A stretch of DNA of 18,488 nucleotides, from contig DEIT01000135.1 in NCBI GenBank assembly GCA_002352635.1, positions 22,475-40,962 on the forward strand. The letters run 5' to 3'. The translations under genes were made by a program, and so were the position numbers. Position 1 is the stretch's first letter, and each line of letters begins with the position of its first letter. Below are positions 1 through 7,022 of the stretch, piece by piece. The notes under the pieces were generated by a model, which saw nothing but the letters and a program-made list of their open reading frames with translations, was not told where the DNA came from and searched no databases. The DNA is from Hyphomicrobiaceae bacterium UBA2767 (GTDB taxonomy: Bacteria; Pseudomonadota; Alphaproteobacteria; Rhizobiales; Methyloligellaceae).

Positions 1-1247
1 AAACTCGCTATGTCGAGAGCACCCTTGCGGCGGGTGAGTTCGCGCGCCTTGCGAGCGGCTTCACGCGCGGCGGCCGCTTCCACGATTTTCTGCAGGATGC
101 TTTTGGCATCCGACGGGTTTTCCTCAAGCCACTGCGACAACGCCTCTCCCATGGCGCCTTCGACGATCGGCTTCACTTCAGACGAGACGAGTTTGTCTTT
201 CGTCTGCGAGGAAAACTTCGGGTCGGGCACCTTGACGGATAGCACGCAGGTCAGCCCCTCGCGCGCGTCATCACCGGTGAGCGCCACCTTTTCCTTCTTC
301 GCAATGCCGGACTGGCTGGCATAGGTGTTTACGGTGCGCGTCAGGGCTCCCCGAAAGCCGGCCAGATGAGTACCGCCATCGCGCTGTGGGATATTGTTGG
401 TAAAACACAGGACATTCTCGTGGTAGCTGTCGTTCCACCACATGGCGGCCTCGACGCTGACACCCTCGCGTTCGGTCTTGATGGCGATGGGTTGTCCGAT
501 TAGTGCCTGACGGTTGCGGTCGAGGTAACTCACGAACGCTACCAGCCCGCCATCATAGACCATTTCTTCCCGCTTGCTCTCCACGCCGCGGTTGTCGGTG
601 AGCACAATTTTCACGCCCGAATTGAGAAACGCCAACTCGCGCAACCGGTGTTCGAGCGTTGCATAGTCGAATTCGGTCATCGTGAAAGTCTCTGTCGACG
701 GCAGGAACGTCACCTCCGTACCGGTGCTGCCCTCTGGCGCGTCGCCAATGACTTCCAACGCGCCTTGAGGCTCGCCGTCCTTGAACTCAAGAAAGTGCTC
801 CTTGCCGCCGCGCCGTATGGTCAGCTTGAGCCAGGAAGAGAGCGCGTTCACGACCGAGACGCCAACCCCGTGAAGGCCGCCTGAAACCTTGTATGAATTC
901 TGGTCGAATTTTCCGCCTGCATGAAGCTGGGTCATGATGACCTGAGCCGCAGAGACGCCCTCTTCCGCATGCACTTCCACCGGAATTCCTCGGCCGTTGT
1001 CGATGACCGTTACGGACCCGTCGGCATTGAGCGTAACCTCCGCCTGATCGCAGTATCCGGCCAGGGCCTCGTCGATGGCATTGTCCACCACCTCATAGAC
1101 CATATGGTGAAGGCCGGACCCATCGTCGGTGTCACCAATATACATGCCGGGACGCTTGCGAACTGCGTCAAGGCCCTTAAGAACCTTGATCGACTCCGCG
1201 CCATATTCTCCGTTGCCGTCGCCCTTTTCCGCAGGCGATTTCGCCAT
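1..1247 (-). CDS. gyrB: DNA gyrase subunit B, N-terminal half (cut by window edge)
   Basis: This is the ATPase subunit of DNA gyrase, which with GyrA introduces negative supercoils ahead of replication forks in the cytoplasm. About 415 residues are visible of an expected 800 or so; the C-terminal TOPRIM part lies outside the window. Seen motifs: EVVDNAIDEA near residues 52-61, the ATP-binding DNGRGIP at 83-89, the GHKL glycine-rich loop GGLHGVGVSVV at 123-133, and the transducer-domain motif QTKDKL further on. The ATG at 1247 gives a start MAKSPAEKGDG, followed by the conserved block VLKGLDAVRKRPGMYIG. A weak purine-rich element (GATGGGA) precedes it. It follows recF with a 53-base gap in the same orientation, so it may be cotranscribed with the dnaA-dnaN-recF set. 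Identification is certain; only completeness is unknown. Confidence 0.97.
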   Translation of the reverse strand, partial: MAKSPAEKGDGNGEYGAESIKVLKGLDAVRKRPGMYIGDTDDGSGLHHMVYEVVDNAIDEALAGYCDQAEVTLNADGSVTVIDNGRGIPVEVHAEEGVSAAQVIMTQLHAGGKFDQNSYKVSGGLHGVGVSVVNALSSWLKLTIRRGGKEHFLEFKDGEPQGALEVIGDAPEGSTGTEVTFLPSTETFTMTEFDYATLEHRLRELAFLNSGVKIVLTDNRGVESKREEMVYDGGLVAFVSYLDRNRQALIGQPIAIKTEREGVSVEAAMWWNDSYHENVLCFTNNIPQRDGGTHLAGFRGALTRTVNTYASQSGIAKKEKVALTGDDAREGLTCVLSVKVPDPKFSSQTKDKLVSSEVKPIVEGAMGEALSQWLEENPSDAKSILQKIVEAAAAREAARKARELTRRKGALDIAS

Positions 1248-1300
1248 GGTTTATCCCATCATATTGCGGTGAAAAAACTGATGACTCACAATACCTTGAT

Positions 1301-2473
1301 TCAGGTCTGAACGCCACCGCTCTCAATGCCAATGTGTTGCGCGTTTTGGCCCATCGGTTCGAAGTCAGATGCGTCCGTTCCGGTCATCCAGGCCTGCGCT
1401 TCAAGGCGCCGGATTTCACCAAAAAGGCCCTCGCGGCGCACCTCATCAAGATGAGCTGCGATTTCATCGAGCAGGATCAAGGGCGCATAGCCGTCGCTCT
1501 GCTGTTTCACCAGTGCTGCATGCGCCAGAATGAGCCCGATAAGCAGAGCTTTCTGCTCACCGGTAGAGCAGCTGCGGGCCGGAGCCGACTTGGGTCCATG
1601 CCCCACGATGAGGTCGGAGCGGTGCGGACCTTCAAGCGTTCGCCTCGCAGCACGATCGCGTTCACGCCCTCGCGCCAGCGTTTCGCGATAAGTGTCTTCT
1701 ACGTCGACGGCAGCTTCACTTCGCAACCGCTCCTCAAGCAACCCTTCAAGGTCCAGTTCCGCCCATGGAAATGGCGCTATTTCTTCACGTTCCCGGGCCG
1801 CCGCACAGAGGCTACCAAGCCGCGTCACAGTGTCGAGCCGTGCCGCGGCAATGGCGGTGCCCGTTTCGGCCATCTGGGTTTCAAGCCCGTCATAAAGCGA
1901 TGGTGATTGTTCCCAATCTTCCAGAAGCCGATTGCGCTGACGCATGGCGCGTTCAAATCTCGAGAGATTGGTCCGATAGCCAGGGTCGAGGCTCTGGATG
2001 AGGCGGTCGAGAAAACGCCGGCGTTCCCCAGCGGAACCAGCAAACAAGCCATCCATGGCGGGCGTGAGCCAAATAGCACGCGTATAGTCGCCAAGAGCAC
2101 CGGCGCTGCGCGCTGTCTCACCGTCGATCCGGACAGCTCGGGTGGAGGTTTCATCACCTCCCGCATACCCCGTTCCGATATCGACATCACCGTGGAGGCA
2201 ATGCAGCCTGGCACTGATGGCCCAGCCGCCATCTGCGCCACGGCGGGTCATTTCGGCAAACGGCGCACGGCCAAGTCCACGCCCCGGCGTCAGCAGAGAC
2301 ACCGCTTCGAGCAGGTTGGTCTTGCCTGCGCCATTGGGACCAGTGAGCACGACTGGACGGTTGTCCAGATCAATGGAGAGAGCTTCATAGTTGCGGAAAT
2401 CCGTCGCGCGGAGGCGCTCGATCCATATGCGACGCGGTTCAGAAATGGCCTCGGCTTCCGCCTGTTCGTTCAT
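1301..2473 (-). CDS. recF: DNA replication and repair protein RecF
   Basis: RecF is an SMC-like ATPase that helps RecO and RecR load RecA at single-strand gaps. The 390-residue product has the normal family length. Motifs seen: Walker A GPNGAGKT at residues 45-52, the ABC-type signature STGEQKALLIG at 303-313, and Walker B LILLDEIAAHLD at 332-343. The N-terminal region contains the family pattern LRATDFRNYE at 21-30. The ATG at 2473 lies 33 bases after the dnaN stop codon, as expected for a dnaA-dnaN-recF-gyrB replication cluster. About 15 residues precede the first beta strand, slightly more than in some homologues, so a later start cannot be excluded, but no better candidate is visible. No truncation or frameshift is seen. 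Confidence 0.96.
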   Translation of the reverse strand: MNEQAEAEAISEPRRIWIERLRATDFRNYEALSIDLDNRPVVLTGPNGAGKTNLLEAVSLLTPGRGLGRAPFAEMTRRGADGGWAISARLHCLHGDVDIGTGYAGGDETSTRAVRIDGETARSAGALGDYTRAIWLTPAMDGLFAGSAGERRRFLDRLIQSLDPGYRTNLSRFERAMRQRNRLLEDWEQSPSLYDGLETQMAETGTAIAAARLDTVTRLGSLCAAAREREEIAPFPWAELDLEGLLEERLRSEAAVDVEDTYRETLARGRERDRAARRTLEGPHRSDLIVGHGPKSAPARSCSTGEQKALLIGLILAHAALVKQQSDGYAPLILLDEIAAHLDEVRREGLFGEIRRLEAQAWMTGTDASDFEPMGQNAQHIGIESGGVQT

Positions 2474-2506
2474 CCCGTGTTCAGCGCGCGGCAGAGACCG
2501 AAGTTC

Positions 2507-3625
2507 CTAGACGCGCATGGGCATGAGCACATAGAGCGCGGCCTTGTCGCTCAAGTCACGCACAATGGTCGGGGAACCAGGATCAGATAACACGAACTCC
2601 GCATCGTCACTCTCAAGCTGGCTTGTGATATCAAGCAGATAGCGTGCATTAAATCCAATCTCCAGATCCTCTGCATCATAGGCTGCGCTCAGTTCCTCAG
2701 TGGCGCTGCCGCTATCGGGGTTGTTCACAGTAAGGGTAACCTTGCCATCTCCCATCTTGAGCTTGACCGCACGGCCCTTGTCGCTCGAGAGCGTGGAGAC
2801 CCTGTCTACAGCCTCCGCAAATATTGCGCTGGGCACATTCAGAACCTTGTCATTTCCATGAGGGATGACACGTCCATAGTCCGGGAAGGTTCCATCGATC
2901 AGCTGCGAGGTAAGTACCACTTCACCGATCGAAAAACGTATCTTTGCGGTTGAAAGCTCGACCTTAACCGGCTTATCCGCGTCTTCCAGAAGCTTATATA
3001 CCTCCAACACCGTCTTTCGCGGCACAATGATGCCGGGCATCCCATTTGCGCCTTTCGGCAAATCCGCTTCGATCTGCGCGAGGCGATGCCCGTCAGTGGC
3101 TACGGCCCGCAGCAACTCTGTGCCATCGGTTTCAGCGGAATGCAGATAAATGCCGTTGAGATAGTAGCGGGTCTCTTCCGTTGAAATGGCAAATCGGGTC
3201 TTGTCGATAAGCCGCTTCAAATCCGCTGATGAAATATCAAACGCATGGCTCATTTCGCCGGCGCTCAGATCAGGAAAGTCATTGGGCGGCAGAACCTGGA
3301 GTGCAAATTTTGCCGGTCCCGATGTCAAGGCCATGCGCCCTTCATCCGGCCCTAGCGAAAGCTCAACCTGCGAGCCGTCTGAGAGTTTGCGCACAATGTC
3401 GTGCAGCATATGTGCTGAAACGGTGGTGCTGCCCTTCTGGGATACGTCGGCAGGCGCCGTCTCGACCACCTGAATATCGAGATCCGTCGCGGTGAGTTTG
3501 ACCGAGCTGCCCTCGGCTGCAATCAGCACATTCGACAGGATCGGAATCGTGTTACGGCGCTCGACCACGCTGGTGACGTGGCTCAAGGCCTTGAGTAAGG
3601 CATTTCGTTCTATAATCAACCGCAT
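2507..3625 (-). CDS. dnaN: DNA polymerase III beta sliding clamp
   Basis: DnaN forms the dimeric ring that tethers DNA polymerase III to DNA. The open frame extends upstream to 3718, but I place the start at the ATG at 3625. From there the protein begins MRLIIERNALLKALSHV, the usual clamp N-terminus, and is 372 residues long, which matches alphaproteobacterial clamps. An AGGGA element about 10 bases upstream supports this start. Clamp features seen: VVERRNTIPILSNVL near the N-terminus, the DGHRLA element in the middle domain, and the C-terminal end YVLMPMRV, which matches the family pattern Y-V-(L/I)-M-P-(M/V)-R-(L/V). It lies between dnaA (235-base gap upstream) and recF (33-base gap downstream). 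Confidence 0.97.
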   Translation of the reverse strand: MRLIIERNALLKALSHVTSVVERRNTIPILSNVLIAAEGSSVKLTATDLDIQVVETAPADVSQKGSTTVSAHMLHDIVRKLSDGSQVELSLGPDEGRMALTSGPAKFALQVLPPNDFPDLSAGEMSHAFDISSADLKRLIDKTRFAISTEETRYYLNGIYLHSAETDGTELLRAVATDGHRLAQIEADLPKGANGMPGIIVPRKTVLEVYKLLEDADKPVKVELSTAKIRFSIGEVVLTSQLIDGTFPDYGRVIPHGNDKVLNVPSAIFAEAVDRVSTLSSDKGRAVKLKMGDGKVTLTVNNPDSGSATEELSAAYDAEDLEIGFNARYLLDITSQLESDDAEFVLSDPGSPTIVRDLSDKAALYVLMPMRV

Positions 3626-3789
3626 GGACGCATATTCCCTGTTACGCGCGGTCCCGGCATTCGCATGGCCACGGGGTGGACCTGGTGTGACCGTGTGAAG
3701 CTGGCTGAAAAAGCGCAAGCCCGTTTGTTATTGTTCGCAAGGAAGGATCAACCCGCCCCAGATGAAAAGTGGCGCGAGCGGCGCGCTTT

Positions 3790-3834
3790 GGCAAGAGCCG
3801 TCTTGCCGGGAAAAAAGCTTTCACTTTTTTCCGG
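3790..3834. repeat. Tandem hairpins in the dnaA-dnaN intergenic region
   Basis: Two adjacent inverted repeats lie just beyond the dnaA stop codon. The first is GGCAAGA (3790-3796) and TCTTGCC (3801-3807) around a four-base loop GCCG, a perfect 7-bp stem. The second is CCGGGAAAAAAG (3806-3817) and CTTTTTTCCGG (3824-3834) around a six-base loop, with one bulged G. They share two bases. On the minus strand the A/T-rich hairpin is met first after dnaA. They could be a transcription terminator or processing site between dnaA and dnaN, or a protein site. There is no classical T-run after the GC-rich stem, so a standard intrinsic terminator is not certain. Confidence 0.5.
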
Positions 3835-3860
3835 TCATTTCTCAGGTCTCCAGTTTCCCC

Positions 3861-5345
3861 TCAATCTCGCAACAACCGCTTCAGAAGCTCGACCTCTCCC
3901 TTCAGCCCATCATCATCCGACATCAGCTGTTCCACCTTGCGGATGGCGTGCAGCACCGTGGTGTGATCACGATTCCCAAACCGTCGCCCGATTTCGGGCA
4001 ATGACCGAGAAGTGAGCTTCTTTGCAAGATACATCCCGATCTGCCGTGGGCGCACCACCGAACGGTTGCGCCGGCTTGACAGAAGGTCGGACCGATTGAC
4101 GCCAAAATGCTTGGAAACAATTTTCAGAATATCGTCGATTTTGATGCGTTTCGGCTCGGTCGTGCTCATCAGATCACGCACAATGTATTCAGCACGATCG
4201 AGGTTGATCGGCTCTGCGGTCAATCTGTAGACGGCACGCACCCGGATAATGGCTCCCTCAAGCTCGCGCCCGCCCTGGGTCAGGCGGCTGGCAAGAAAAT
4301 CAATGACCGTGTCGGGCACGGCGAAGTTTGGATCCTCGCGCTGTTCATCGGTAATGCTCTTTTCAAGAATCTTCCGACGAAGCTCAGCATCCATTGTACC
4401 GACTTCAGCGACGAGGCCGCCCGCAAGTCGCGAGCGCATCCGTGCATCCAGCCGCTCAAGTTTTGCAGGTGCCCTGTCGGCAGCAACCACTATTTGCCGC
4501 CCGCCATCAATCAAGGAATTCAATGCATGGCAAAATTCCTGCTGAATGACTGGGCCCTGGAGAAATTCCATGTCGTCGATCAAAAGAAGATCAATCCCGC
4601 GAAGGCTCTCCTTGAAGGCGACCGCGGCACGCGATTTGAGGGCCTGAACGAACCGAGACATGAACCACTCGGCGGTGAGGTATAGAATCTGGGCATTTGG
4701 CTGTCGTATACGGGCCTGCCAGGCAACAGCATTCAGAAGATGCGTTTTTCCATGGCCGACCGATCCATGAATAAACAGTGGATTATAGCGCATCTGCGAC
4801 TGTCCGACAGAATCGGCAATCTCCGTCGCTGCCGCGTGTACAAGGCGGTTCGAGGAGCCAACGACAAAACCGTCAAACGTCAGACGCCGATCAAGTGGCG
4901 AACCTTCGAAATTCTGATAGCCGGTCGCCACATCAGATCCCGATGAGCCAATACCAGAGCTAATGCTTGCAATCGTTATTGCTTCCGACTGGTCTGGTGC
5001 AGGTGCTGCGACCTGCTGGTTCGCGACGTCGCATATGTCATGCGGCCGGCGAACGCGAAATTCAATTTGCTTAACGTCACCGAATTCCGCGTTACAACAA
5101 TGCAACAGCCGGTCGGTATAGTGTGAACGAAGCCATTTCTTCAGGAATGGCGTCGGGACAGAGAAATGCGCAGTTGCATCCTTAATCCCCTCAATCTTGA
5201 CCCGGGCAAACCAGCTTTTGAAAATATCCTCGCCGAGCTCCGCACGCAGCCTGCTCTTTGTGCGGTCCCATTTCTTCTGAAGGCTTTTCGGATCGTGTTC
5301 GTTTTCTTTTTTGTCCACCTTTGTGCCCCGCCACGCACCTGCCAT
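3861..5345 (-). CDS. dnaA: Chromosomal replication initiator protein DnaA
   Basis: DnaA is the AAA+ ATPase that binds DnaA boxes and opens oriC. I place the start at the ATG at 5345, giving 494 residues (MAGAWRG...). A TTG three codons further upstream is in frame, and a GTG nine codons downstream is another option because no strong ribosome binding site marks any of them. Seen: domain I with SWFARVKIEG (about residues 44-53), a low-complexity linker, Walker A GSVGHGKT at 194-201, Walker B LLLIDD at 253-258, and the domain IV DNA-binding signature GRRFGNRDHTTVLHAIRKV near 453-471. The Walker A motif has His where most homologues have Leu or Met. Its 3' end is followed by the tandem hairpins and then dnaN. 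Identification is certain. Confidence 0.97.
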   Translation of the reverse strand: MAGAWRGTKVDKKENEHDPKSLQKKWDRTKSRLRAELGEDIFKSWFARVKIEGIKDATAHFSVPTPFLKKWLRSHYTDRLLHCCNAEFGDVKQIEFRVRRPHDICDVANQQVAAPAPDQSEAITIASISSGIGSSGSDVATGYQNFEGSPLDRRLTFDGFVVGSSNRLVHAAATEIADSVGQSQMRYNPLFIHGSVGHGKTHLLNAVAWQARIRQPNAQILYLTAEWFMSRFVQALKSRAAVAFKESLRGIDLLLIDDMEFLQGPVIQQEFCHALNSLIDGGRQIVVAADRAPAKLERLDARMRSRLAGGLVAEVGTMDAELRRKILEKSITDEQREDPNFAVPDTVIDFLASRLTQGGRELEGAIIRVRAVYRLTAEPINLDRAEYIVRDLMSTTEPKRIKIDDILKIVSKHFGVNRSDLLSSRRNRSVVRPRQIGMYLAKKLTSRSLPEIGRRFGNRDHTTVLHAIRKVEQLMSDDDGLKGEVELLKRLLRD

Positions 5346-5511
5346 GCTTAGCAAATGCGATCTTTGTCCGGCGCGTTAGTTAAGCGCTTGTCGCGCGCTT
5401 TACCGCTGCCGAACTGTCAATCTCCAAGCACACCAGCAACCGCCCGTTGCGGATTCAAGCGCACTCTCCCATCCTCGGAGCTGAAGAGCTTCTGCGGTCA
5501 CTTGGATCGAG
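5346..5511 (-). promoter_or_regulatory. dnaA upstream region with one GANTC site
   Basis: These 166 bases between the rhodanese-like gene and dnaA must hold either a dnaA promoter or the read-through from the upstream gene. On the minus strand a perfect TTGACA lies at 5415-5420, but no good -10 box follows at normal spacing, so I do not define a core promoter. A GATTC (GANTC) at 5452-5456 is a possible CcrM methylation site; in Caulobacter such a site in the dnaA promoter couples dnaA transcription to replication. No match to the DnaA box TTATNCACA is seen here. The assignment as dnaA control region is by position. Confidence 0.4.
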
Positions 5512-5958
5512 CTAACGCTGGATCCACGGGAGACCGGCTGCTTTCCAGCCCGCGACGAGACCCCTGTGCGTCTGGTTGTCAAGTGGTCCTTCAAAACCGC
5601 CTGCAACGTTATGACACGCACGGTATCCCGCCGTCGCCATCGCCTCCGCAGAATGGAGGCTCCGGTGTCCCGAACGGCAGATGAAAAAGAGTTCCGTATC
5701 CTCGCCAGCTTCCCTCAAAGCAAGCTCGGACCGTAACTGACTTGTAAAGGACGGGTTTAACTGACCTCCCGGGAAATGCTGCCACTCCAGACAAATGAGC
5801 TCTTTACCCAAAGAGTTAAGGTCCGGCACCCCCACAAAGGCCCATTCGGCCTGCGTCCGCACATCTATAAGCACGGAACCCGGATCCTTTTTCAGTTTCT
5901 CCCAAACCTCCTCTACACTGACGTCATCGACGCCATCCTGCATACTATTCTCAGCCAC
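5512..5958 (-). CDS. Rhodanese-like domain protein (single domain)
   Basis: A 148-residue single rhodanese-like domain protein, a family that handles sulfane sulfur by a cysteine persulfide. The fold-typical elements are visible: VLIDVRTQAEW near residues 29-39, and the active-site loop CRSGHRS at 94-100 with Cys94 intact, followed by SAEAMATAGY and the terminal VAGGFEGPL. The presence of the loop cysteine suggests an active sulfurtransferase; the substrate cannot be told. I choose the GTG at 5958 as start because AGAGG lies about six bases upstream, whereas the ATG at 5943 has no ribosome binding site. It lies between rpsT and dnaA, in the same direction as dnaA, 166 bases upstream of it. 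There is no signal peptide, so it is cytoplasmic. Confidence 0.88.
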   Translation of the reverse strand: MAENSMQDGVDDVSVEEVWEKLKKDPGSVLIDVRTQAEWAFVGVPDLNSLGKELICLEWQHFPGGQLNPSFTSQLRSELALREAGEDTELFFICRSGHRSLHSAEAMATAGYRACHNVAGGFEGPLDNQTHRGLVAGWKAAGLPWIQR

Positions 5959-6012
5959 CTCGAGCCTCTAATTCTTAAAACTCGCGAGCAACCGGACCGG
6001 CACACACACACG

Positions 6013-6040
6013 CTCTTAGAAGACCATTACATCCTGTCAA
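6013..6040 (-). promoter_or_regulatory. Candidate sigma-70 promoter of the rhodanese-like gene
   Basis: On the minus strand a perfect -35 hexamer TTGACA (6035-6040) is followed after 16 bases by TAAGAG (6013-6018), a weak -10. Transcription would start near 6006 and give a leader of about 47 bases before the GTG at 5958. The call rests on hexamer matching only. Confidence 0.35.
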
Positions 6041-6352
6041 TAACGTCGACGCGATGCAGCCTCCCTCTTCAAGAACGTGAGACCCGTTCAACACAATTAC
6101 ACGATAACGGCCAACCGACTGAGAAACTTGTTACTTAAGACAATACTCTATTAATGCTTGGCAGGAGCCAGCGAATACTTTTACTATACTATATTTGGAG
6201 GGGAACATCCCCGTTCGGATGGCTATTTGATACCACAGCCGTTGTCTGAGACGCAACAGGTTTTGCGCTCAGGGCGAACTGAAATCCGTCATTTTCACCC
6301 TAAAATTCGTGTCTGCGCTTACAGCCTCTCGGGCCAATTCTCAAGCGACTGA

Positions 6353-6499
6353 GATTCAAGATGGAATCCATTATCAGGACCGGCGCACCGACAATCCTGA
6401 TCGCCCAACATGCGCACAACGCTGAACGAATTTCAGCCTGGAACAGCGCGCCTGAGCTTCAAATAAGCTATTGAATCTGCGGCTATTTAGTGGGGATTC
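6353..6499. promoter_or_regulatory. Cluster of four GANTC (CcrM) sites
   Basis: GANTC sites occur at 6353-6357, 6364-6368, 6473-6477 and 6495-6499. Random expectation is about one per 256 bases, so roughly 0.6 in this interval. In alphaproteobacteria CcrM methylates this motif, and clusters often mark cell-cycle regulated promoters or origins. The sites are seen; methylation and function are inferred. Confidence 0.45.
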
Positions 6500-6561
6500 G
6501 CGTGTGCGGGGCAATATGTCACGGAACTGTCGTTCCGCTGTTACCTTACTGCAACAGATCG

Positions 6562-6596
6562 AAAAAAAAATCGGTTCTGAAAGCGCCTCTAGGCGC
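6562..6596 (-). terminator. Candidate intrinsic terminator of rpsT
   Basis: Read on the minus strand, the rpsT stop codon sits inside the inverted repeat GCGCCT/AGGCGC (6583-6588 and 6591-6596). After 12 further bases comes a run of nine T (6562-6570). The stem is short and the T-run is farther away than in a textbook terminator, but the position directly after rpsT supports the call. Confidence 0.5.
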
Positions 6597-6855
6597 CCAG
6601 AGCCTTCACACGCGCCGAAAGGCGTGAGAGTCGCCGCGACGCAGTATTCTTATGCAGGACACGCTTCTGAGCTGCACGCATAACCTCCGGCTGCGCCTGT
6701 TTCAAGGCTTCTTCCGCCGCCTTCTTGTCGCCAGCGCCGATCGCTTCCTCGACCTTGCGGACGAAGGTGCGCATGCGGCTCTGCCGCGAGTTGTTGACTT
6801 TGGTGCGCCGCGCAATTTTTCGCACGGCTTTTTTCGCGGACCTTGTATTCGCCAT
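6589..6855 (-). CDS. rpsT: 30S ribosomal protein S20
   Basis: S20 binds 16S rRNA in the small ribosomal subunit. The start at the ATG at 6855 gives 88 residues, the normal family length, beginning MANTRSAKKAVRKIARRTK with the typical S20 N-terminus. A longer in-frame extension upstream (to 6894) adds 13 residues that do not belong to the family. The protein is very basic, helical, and ends SRLSARVKALGA. A well-formed promoter lies at 6948-6976 with an untranslated leader of about 86 bases containing a small GGGCC/GGCCC hairpin (6900-6914), where S20 autoregulation could act, as known for rpsT in Escherichia coli. It is a single-gene transcription unit upstream of the rhodanese-like gene and dnaA, a neighbourhood common in alphaproteobacteria. 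Confidence 0.97.
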   Translation of the reverse strand: MANTRSAKKAVRKIARRTKVNNSRQSRMRTFVRKVEEAIGAGDKKAAEEALKQAQPEVMRAAQKRVLHKNTASRRLSRLSARVKALGA

Positions 6856-6947
6856 CGCTTCGCTAACCTTTTGGTTGAGGCTTACACCCGGCACCTGAAG
6901 GGCCCAATTGGCCCGTCTCTCGGTTTTATCGGGGTTTGTTGGCCACG

Positions 6948-6976
6948 TGTATACTGCCGCCCCGTAGCGCGGTCAA
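6948..6976 (-). promoter_or_regulatory. Sigma-70 type promoter of rpsT
   Basis: On the minus strand TTGACC (6971-6976) and TATACA (6948-6953) are separated by exactly 17 bases. Transcription would start near 6941, about 86 bases before the rpsT ATG. This is the best promoter match in the window and lies in the gap after the enoyl-CoA hydratase gene. Confidence 0.65.
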
Positions 6977-7022
6977 CTTCCAGCGCGCAAGGGATTGGGG
7001 ACCGTGTGGAGCGGATTGTGAC

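Larger units (their letters stand above)
5959..6588. other. 630-base non-coding region between the rhodanese-like gene and rpsT
   Basis: No convincing gene is seen in this gap. Open frames here start at TTG or lack ribosome binding sites and resemble no family. The stretch from about 6120 to 6200 is clearly AT-richer than the flanks. Structured elements: a CA dinucleotide run at 6001-6010, GGGGA-ACA-TCCCC at 6200-6212, ATCAGG/CCTGAT near 6373-6400, and a perfect hairpin CGGAAC-TGTC-GTTCCG at 6522-6537. Four GANTC sites lie at 6353, 6364, 6473 and 6495. No match to the DnaA box consensus is found on either strand, nor a TTAA-N7-TTAA CtrA site. It could hold promoters, a small RNA or a replication control region; none is proven. 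Confidence 0.6.

Noticed and set aside
1334..1906. Plus-strand open frame of 190 codons
   Set aside because: It lies wholly antisense to recF, which has all its motifs; the translation resembles no family.
1907..2590. Plus-strand open frame of 227 codons across recF and the end of dnaN
   Set aside because: Antisense to two well-identified genes; it is a by-product of GC-rich codon use.
3626..3718. N-terminal extension of DnaN to 403 residues
   Set aside because: The extra 31 residues do not resemble clamps, and the ATG at 3625 gives the conserved N-terminus with a ribosome binding site.
6001..6010. CA dinucleotide run as a phase-variable repeat
   Set aside because: Only about five units, in a non-coding leader; too short to call a contingency locus.
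5776..6138. Plus-strand open frame of 120 codons overlapping the rhodanese-like gene
   Set aside because: The rhodanese-like frame on the other strand has a conserved active-site loop; this frame is its antisense and has low-complexity sequence.
6158..6352. Plus-strand open frame of 64 codons in the non-coding gap
   Set aside because: It starts with TTG without a convincing ribosome binding site and resembles nothing known. A small gene cannot be fully excluded.
5959..6588. Classical oriC with DnaA boxes
   Set aside because: I searched for TTATNCACA and its complement in the gaps flanking dnaA and found no match, nor a CtrA TTAA-N7-TTAA site. In many alphaproteobacteria oriC is near hemE rather than dnaA.
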